The notes under the pieces are model-generated. The model did no database searches and had not been told where the DNA came from. It worked only from the letters and a program-made list of their open reading frames with translations. Both the position numbers and the translations under genes were made by a program. A stretch of DNA of 43,549 nucleotides from a virus: the IMG/VR virus record IMGVR_UViG_3300042898_001937, positions 1-43,549 of that record, one strand, 5' to 3'. Positions 39,212-43,549 of the stretch are shown here, piece after piece (positions within the stretch are counted from its first letter, which is position 1; every line of letters starts with the position of its first letter).

Positions 39212-39898
39212 TTATATTAGGAAAAAGAATTCTGGACGTGTTCTTTTTAAATTAGATAACTCTGTATCATTTAAATCCATATGGGTAAAATTATTATTAT
39301 TTGGAGTTAATATTTTAAATCCCTTTAATTCTTTATAATTTAAAAATAAATCATATATATAATCTTTATAAATAAAATCAGGTTTCAGATTATAATCTCC
39401 TTTAATTTGATTTATAAATCCATTGTTACATATGACAACAACAACCCTACTATAGTTGTATCCATTTATATCATATTCTCTAAGTTCCAAAAGATTTTGA
39501 TGGGAGTTGACTCTACCACAGTTATGTAATCTAAATAACATTTCATAACTATAATAACAATTTAAATCAACCCAATAATACCCAACTCCATTTTTTCTAT
39601 AGTCTAAAATTATATTATTTTTTTCCACATAATTAAATGTTGTAAACATTTTTTCGTGCAACTTATACCAATTTGAATACATCAAATCCATTTCATCTAT
39701 TGTTTTATTCAATAAAAATTTAGAATCTCCGTTGAATTCAAAATCAATTAAATGTACAATCGGATAAATTAATTCATTTAAATCTTTATTTGATATTCTA
39801 CTTAAAGATATTGATGATTCATTTATTTTACTTATAATAAATTCTGAATGTTCATCAAAATGTTTTTCAATAAATCCCACACTTCTTATATTGGACAT
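39212..39898 (-). CDS. Hypothetical protein next to radical SAM gene
   Basis: A 228-residue protein with Asn-, Ile- and Tyr-rich composition. MLFRLHNCGRVNSHQNLLEL is the most distinctive segment. No catalytic motif is obvious. It overlaps the radical SAM gene by one base (TAATG), so the two are translated together and it may be its substrate or partner. Confidence 0.6.
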   Translation of the reverse strand: MSNIRSVGFIEKHFDEHSEFIISKINESSISLSRISNKDLNELIYPIVHLIDFEFNGDSKFLLNKTIDEMDLMYSNWYKLHEKMFTTFNYVEKNNIILDYRKNGVGYYWVDLNCYYSYEMLFRLHNCGRVNSHQNLLELREYDINGYNYSRVVVVICNNGFINQIKGDYNLKPDFIYKDYIYDLFLNYKELKGFKILTPNNNNFTHMDLNDTELSNLKRTRPEFFFLI

Positions 39899-40944
39899 TA
39901 TATTAAAGTTTTTTGTGTGGTGTCGACAAATTCATATAAATTATGAAATAGATTAGTGTTTTTCCATATCCTATTAAATTCTTTTTTAAATAACTCATGC
40001 TCAGGGTGATTGGTATCCCAAACCTGTTTTAATTTAAATTCACCATCTGAGAATGTACCCCAATTAACTATTTTACCAAAAAACACATTTACCTTTTTTC
40101 CAAAAATAGAATACATTAAATTATAAAAGGTTTCCATTTCCATATAGTTACTATCTTGAACAACAAACGATGTTTTTACTGATTTCAATGTTTCTATTGT
40201 AGAAATAAATTTTAAATTATTTATTAAGGTATCCCACTTACCACCTAATCTGGTTTTATTTTCATAGGTGTTTTGTGTTCCTGCATCTATTGATATCTCA
40301 CACGTTGTTACATACTTATGAACATTTGGCATACTGTCCCACATTTCCTTTGTCCACATTGATGCATTTGTATGAAAATGTATACTTGTTAATTTTGGGT
40401 ATTTTTTTGGATTAAAGTTTCTTAAATAATTTCTAAAACTAACTGAAACAAAGGGATCTCCAGTACCAGTAATGTATAAAGTTTTTACGTTTGCCGAATA
40501 ATAGGTATCAATCTCGTCTATTGTTTTTTCTATTCGTTCTATACCTTTACTACTTTCAACAATTAAGTCGACTCTACACGATGGACATTTATAATTGCAG
40601 GTCCTATCAAAATTCATTAAAATTGTGGTCGGTGTGGTTGGTTCAATAATTGGTGTTGTATATTTTGAATTTGATTTTAAGTGAATAGGGCCAGAGGTGA
40701 CACCATAGTTTAACAATCTACTTAAATGTGGACATAATTCTTTGTTACAATATTTAAATGAACCATCTAAAATGGAATTTCTAATATCCACAACCGGTTC
40801 ACTATTATATACATTTTTTAAAGATGTATCATTAAGTTCTATTTTATTTGGTAACCAAGATGGACAACAAACAAACCCAACATTATCATGTATTTCTAAA
40901 GTGGTAAATGGATTACTACACGTATATTGTTTTAAATCTATCAT
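39898..40944 (-). CDS. Radical SAM protein with extra Cys-rich N-terminal region
   Basis: A 348-residue protein. The radical SAM signature is NFDRTCNYKCPSCR (Cys116, Cys120, Cys123, CX3CX2C), followed by TLYITGTGDPFVS, the SAM-binding GGE-like strand, and IHFHTNASMWT. The N-terminal 75 residues hold Cys9, Cys26, Cys27, Cys66 and Cys71 (FVCCPSW, YCNKELCPH), like a SPASM/Twitch region placed at the N-terminus, as in several sugar- or peptide-modifying enzymes. It should need a [4Fe-4S] cluster. It is coupled to the sulfotransferase gene by TAATG. Confidence 0.87.
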   Translation of the reverse strand: MIDLKQYTCSNPFTTLEIHDNVGFVCCPSWLPNKIELNDTSLKNVYNSEPVVDIRNSILDGSFKYCNKELCPHLSRLLNYGVTSGPIHLKSNSKYTTPIIEPTTPTTILMNFDRTCNYKCPSCRVDLIVESSKGIERIEKTIDEIDTYYSANVKTLYITGTGDPFVSVSFRNYLRNFNPKKYPKLTSIHFHTNASMWTKEMWDSMPNVHKYVTTCEISIDAGTQNTYENKTRLGGKWDTLINNLKFISTIETLKSVKTSFVVQDSNYMEMETFYNLMYSIFGKKVNVFFGKIVNWGTFSDGEFKLKQVWDTNHPEHELFKKEFNRIWKNTNLFHNLYEFVDTTQKTLI

Positions 40945-41423
40945 TAAATTATATTAGTTATTGACATTCGTAACCTATCCGCTGAATTATTATCAAAAAT
41001 ATCTTCATAGTATGTAATTGGTATTTTAGTAATTTTTGAAAGATGGTTGATTTCCTCATTCCAATTTAGTATATCAGACGTACACAAATTTATTATTTCT
41101 TGTGGTGGTTCTTTATAGACATATGGATTATTAGAATTATAACCTGTTTTTAAAAAATACGTTTGATATGAGTGAGATTCTATTAACTCTTTTATATTTT
41201 TTCTATTAAGAAGTATAATTTCATCAAAGTTATTAATAAGTTCTAAATTATTTTGGTAGTGTGATATAATTGTTTTAACAACCGAATTATCTTCATTGTT
41301 ATAGATAACTCTACCAGTCCCATCAAATGGTTCAAAGAATGGTTTTAGATTTCTATCTTTAGATATTTTTTTTAAAAGAGAAGTTGAGCCGGTTCTGGGT
41401 AATGCTATTATTAATATTTTCAT
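40944..41423 (-). CDS. Sulfotransferase-like protein
   Basis: A 159-residue protein. The 5'-phosphosulfate-binding loop is ILIIALPRTGSTSLLKK, FEPFDGTG is the typical next block in short sulfotransferases, and IILLNRKN provides the 3'-phosphate-binding Arg. It is shorter than most carbohydrate sulfotransferases (200-300 residues). It would transfer sulfate from PAPS to a sugar or Tyr. PAPS must come from the host. It is coupled to both neighbours by overlapping stop and start codons. Confidence 0.8.
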   Translation of the reverse strand: MKILIIALPRTGSTSLLKKISKDRNLKPFFEPFDGTGRVIYNNEDNSVVKTIISHYQNNLELINNFDEIILLNRKNIKELIESHSYQTYFLKTGYNSNNPYVYKEPPQEIINLCTSDILNWNEEINHLSKITKIPITYYEDIFDNNSADRLRMSITNII

Positions 41424-41938
41424 ATGATACTAAATTCTGCTTTCTTTTTTGAAAACCATATTATTAATACATCTCGTTCCCCATTAATTATCTTTTTTAC
41501 TTCGTGGGATTCATTACCCCCATTGAATACAATATAATCTCCTTCATTTGTCAATGATAGATCTTTATCATTTATATACATTTCACCACCTGTAAAATCG
41601 GATGACAATAAAATACTAACGGTCTTATGTGTTGTAAATCTATCTTTATGTTTTTTAGCATAACCATTTTCACCATATATTAATCTATGCATTATGTATA
41701 AATTATCAATGGGTTCTTCAAATTTATTACAAATAAATTCATTTAAATTTTTATTTTCTAAAGTATAAACCCAACTATCATTTGGAAAGAGAGATAGAAT
41801 ATCGGCTTTTTCTGGATTTGTGGTATGATATAATTGGGGATGTGCTGATTTTATATAGCTTAAATCTTCTTCATTCATTATTCGAGTGTTATTTAATTCA
41901 GATTTTAAAAAAACTAAATCATCGATTGATAGTTTCAT
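41420..41938 (-). CDS. 2-oxoglutarate/Fe(II) dioxygenase
   Basis: A 172-residue protein with the double-stranded beta-helix iron site: His97-x-Asp99 in AKKHKDRFT, the GGEMYIND strand, distal His145 in GNESHEVKKI and the 2-oxoglutarate-binding Arg155 in NGERDVLIIWF. This is a prolyl-4-hydroxylase-like subgroup common in phages. The substrate may be a protein, sugar or nucleic acid. It is coupled to the sulfotransferase gene by ATGA. Confidence 0.84.
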   Translation of the reverse strand: MKLSIDDLVFLKSELNNTRIMNEEDLSYIKSAHPQLYHTTNPEKADILSLFPNDSWVYTLENKNLNEFICNKFEEPIDNLYIMHRLIYGENGYAKKHKDRFTTHKTVSILLSSDFTGGEMYINDKDLSLTNEGDYIVFNGGNESHEVKKIINGERDVLIIWFSKKKAEFSII

Positions 41939-41972
41939 ATTAGTTTATTTGTATTATTTTTTTTAGTTAACA

Positions 41973-42539
41973 TTATATAACAGTTTTATTAGATTTTAAT
42001 TTAGGGTAATCAAAATCAGTTTCTGTCATCCAAATATTCAAGGCATACCTCGTTCCATTTGTTACCGGTAACACTCCGTGATAGGTTTCGGAACCATTAA
42101 ATGAAATTAAATCACCCAATTTTAAGTCAAATGTACTTATACCTTCAAGGGTTTCAAAATTAATAGGTGGATTTTTATCACCACATAAAGCAAACTGACC
42201 ACCTTCAAAGTTATCTGAAAGGACAATCACGGTCGTTAATTCACTTGATTTATCTTTATGCAAATTGAGATATCTACCATCATAATATGAAGTTAGACTG
42301 ATATTAAAATTCTTTAAATTAAAGGTAGAGTAATCAAACCATAATTTAAAATATCCGTTTTTATAATTGGTTATTAATAAATCAATTATTCTCTTTTTAA
42401 AATCAGAATCATATATTCGTCTACAATCCCATCGTTCTGACGGGTTGTATGAAAACGGTTCACCAAATTTAATACAGAACTCAATGATATCTTTAGCAGT
42501 TTCACTATTACAAAAATTACTATTTATGGTATAATTCAT
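41973..42539 (-). CDS. 2-oxoglutarate/Fe(II) dioxygenase
   Basis: A 188-residue protein with iron ligands His94-x-Asp96 in LNLHKDKSS, the FEGGQFALCG strand, distal His154 in ETYHGVLPV and Arg164 in NGTRYALNIWM. It is similar in fold and pattern to the neighbour at 41420 and may be a divergent paralogue. Its start overlaps the SGNH hydrolase stop by ATGA. The substrate is unknown. Confidence 0.86.
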   Translation of the reverse strand: MNYTINSNFCNSETAKDIIEFCIKFGEPFSYNPSERWDCRRIYDSDFKKRIIDLLITNYKNGYFKLWFDYSTFNLKNFNISLTSYYDGRYLNLHKDKSSELTTVIVLSDNFEGGQFALCGDKNPPINFETLEGISTFDLKLGDLISFNGSETYHGVLPVTNGTRYALNIWMTETDFDYPKLKSNKTVI

Positions 42540-43357
42540 AATAGATTTGAATTTTTTAGTTTGATGGGTACTAATAAATTACCCTCATTTATAAATTTAT
42601 ATAATTCCTCAGCAATCAATTTATATCCATTACTACTTGGGTGTTTACCTGCTGTGGTATCAACCCAATGGTTATTATCTTGCCACACATCTTTTCTATT
42701 AGTATTAATTAATAAATTTGCCATAGTTTTATCTCTATAACCCCAATATCTATTACTCTCAATTAAATGGGATTTGTCAACTAACGTATCAATATTTTTA
42801 TTAATCATTATATCAAATCCATCACAAAAAAGGTATCTAATACCTAATTCTTTAAACATAAATTGAAGATGTAATATGTAATTTTGATTTACTATATCGT
42901 AGTAGGTATCACTAAATAAATTATTAATGTAATAATCTCTAAAGTTTTTTTCTGCCCTATTATAGTTTATATTATCACTATTAACTCCATCAAAAATATA
43001 CTTTAAAAGGTGTTCTTTACTTTTATATCGTTTGCCCCAAATAAAAAAATCATCTTCAGTAGGGAAAAAAGGTAACGAATCCCGTAAAGATGATGACCAC
43101 ATAATAACAACGAAATCATCTTGAGTGATGATTTCGTTTTTTAATTGATATGATACTGCGTTAAATATTGCATTATTTGAGAATGCACCAACTCCATTAT
43201 TTTTAACTTCACATTTTAATAGTTCTGATAAGTGTTTAGGCCAACAATATTTTTGTCTTATGTTTGTTCTTTCTTCGAGATTATCCGTACTATATTCGTC
43301 TTCAGTATTTCCACCAACTCCCTCAGTCCAACTATCCCCATATGTAAATAACTTCAT
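42536..43357 (-). CDS. SGNH/GDSL hydrolase
   Basis: A 273-residue protein. Block I is LFTYGDSWTEGVGGN (Ser9), block III is VKNNGVGAFSNNAI with the Asn, and block V is TAGKHPSSNGYKLIAEEL with the catalytic His239. The family includes esterases, carbohydrate acetylesterases and also O-acetyltransferase-associated domains. In this operon it would fit a glycan deacetylase. There is no signal peptide, so it acts in the cytoplasm or virion. Confidence 0.85.
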   Translation of the reverse strand: MKLFTYGDSWTEGVGGNTEDEYSTDNLEERTNIRQKYCWPKHLSELLKCEVKNNGVGAFSNNAIFNAVSYQLKNEIITQDDFVVIMWSSSLRDSLPFFPTEDDFFIWGKRYKSKEHLLKYIFDGVNSDNINYNRAEKNFRDYYINNLFSDTYYDIVNQNYILHLQFMFKELGIRYLFCDGFDIMINKNIDTLVDKSHLIESNRYWGYRDKTMANLLINTNRKDVWQDNNHWVDTTAGKHPSSNGYKLIAEELYKFINEGNLLVPIKLKNSNLL

Positions 43358-43368
43358 GAGACATTGTC

Positions 43369-43512
43369 TTATTCTCCTAAGTGTTTAACCTTAATTGCCG
43401 TCACAACCGCCTGAAATGCGGTCGCCACTTTTGTTTTTAATTCACTTGAAATTGGTGCAACAACCGTTTTAATTGTTTGTGCCGGTCTTTCTACTCTTAC
43501 TTTTACTGCCAT
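43369..43512 (-). CDS. Short basic protein (47 aa)
   Basis: A 47-residue ORF found in the right-end gap: MAVKVRVERPAQTIKTVVAP and ending VVTAIKVKHLGE. It is rich in Val, Lys and Thr and could be a short virion protein, but there is no recognisable family. Its stop lies 11 bases before the SGNH gene start. Only the first bases of its leader are inside the window. Confidence 0.55.
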   Translation of the reverse strand: MAVKVRVERPAQTIKTVVAPISSELKTKVATAFQAVVTAIKVKHLGE

Positions 43513-43549
43513 TTTAAAATGTGTTTATGTTATTTTATTTTATTTTATT

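Noticed and set aside
1-43549. tRNA genes
   Set aside because: Gaps are short and no cloverleaf with a T-loop GGTTCGAATCC-like block was seen.
1-43549. The window as a bacterial polysaccharide or O-antigen locus
   Set aside because: Glycan genes are mixed with an S74 tail fibre, short phage methyltransferases, a virion-type lysin and many tiny overlapping genes, and there is no flippase, polymerase or other core cell gene.

Overview
This window reads as part of the genome of a large tailed bacteriophage whose host is probably a member of the Bacteroidota (for example a flavobacterium). The phage assignment rests on tightly packed short genes with ATGA-type stop/start overlaps, a collagen-like tail fibre with a C-terminal S74 self-cleaving chaperone, a three-domain virion-type lysin, phage-type methyltransferases and many small proteins without cellular counterparts. 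The host assignment rests on several upstream regions that match the Bacteroidota promoter pattern TTTG-N19/20-TAnnTTTG, and on A-rich leaders in place of clear Shine-Dalgarno sites. The DNA is AT-rich. All three stop codons appear to be used in the standard way. I saw no rRNA, tRNA, CRISPR array, integrase or insertion sequence. No stretch longer than about 300 bases lacks a gene.

Layout. Positions 1-20,350 are almost all on the minus strand and hold regulatory, nucleic-acid and metabolic genes: a free-standing DnaA domain IV, a possible caspase-fold protein, three proteins with a PcfJ-like Cys motif, RmlC, a metallophosphoesterase, a DEDDh exonuclease, two lipoproteins, a zinc-ribbon protein, a lysin, a HAD phosphatase, an HEXXH protein, two C5-cytosine methyltransferases, and an iron-sulfur assembly set (IscU, 7Fe-type ferredoxin, IscA). 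Positions 20,350-23,600 switch strand several times and hold small proteins, a TylF-like methyltransferase, a DUF192 protein and an adenine-type methyltransferase. Positions 23,590-30,377 form a plus-strand operon of glycosyltransferases, a sugar epimerase/dehydratase and a methyltransferase. Positions 30,359-43,512 return to the minus strand: another glycosyltransferase, two virion proteins including the tail fibre, a TibC-like O-glycosyltransferase, a trifunctional GT-GT-FkbM protein, a radical SAM protein, a sulfotransferase, two 2-oxoglutarate oxygenases and an SGNH hydrolase.

How the genes may work together. About 20 kb (roughly 21.3-43.4 kb, plus rmlC) is devoted to making and modifying glycans, and it surrounds the Ser/Thr-rich tail fibre. 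The most economical reading is a virion-decoration system, in which a protein O-glycosyltransferase starts a glycan on the fibre or another virion protein and the other enzymes extend, methylate, sulfate, hydroxylate or deacylate it. Remodelling of host surface glycans is the main alternative. The left part looks like takeover functions: control of host replication through DnaA-type binding, DNA methylation, and Fe-S supply.

Several genes too short for a usual ORF cut-off were found by reading the gaps (10,695; 11,393; 12,211; 15,732; 20,420; 23,389; 29,110; 43,369). Two promoter classes are suggested: a host sigma-type promoter, often overlapped by a perfect dyad, before takeover genes, and a GTATTTATA-type motif before putative virion genes.
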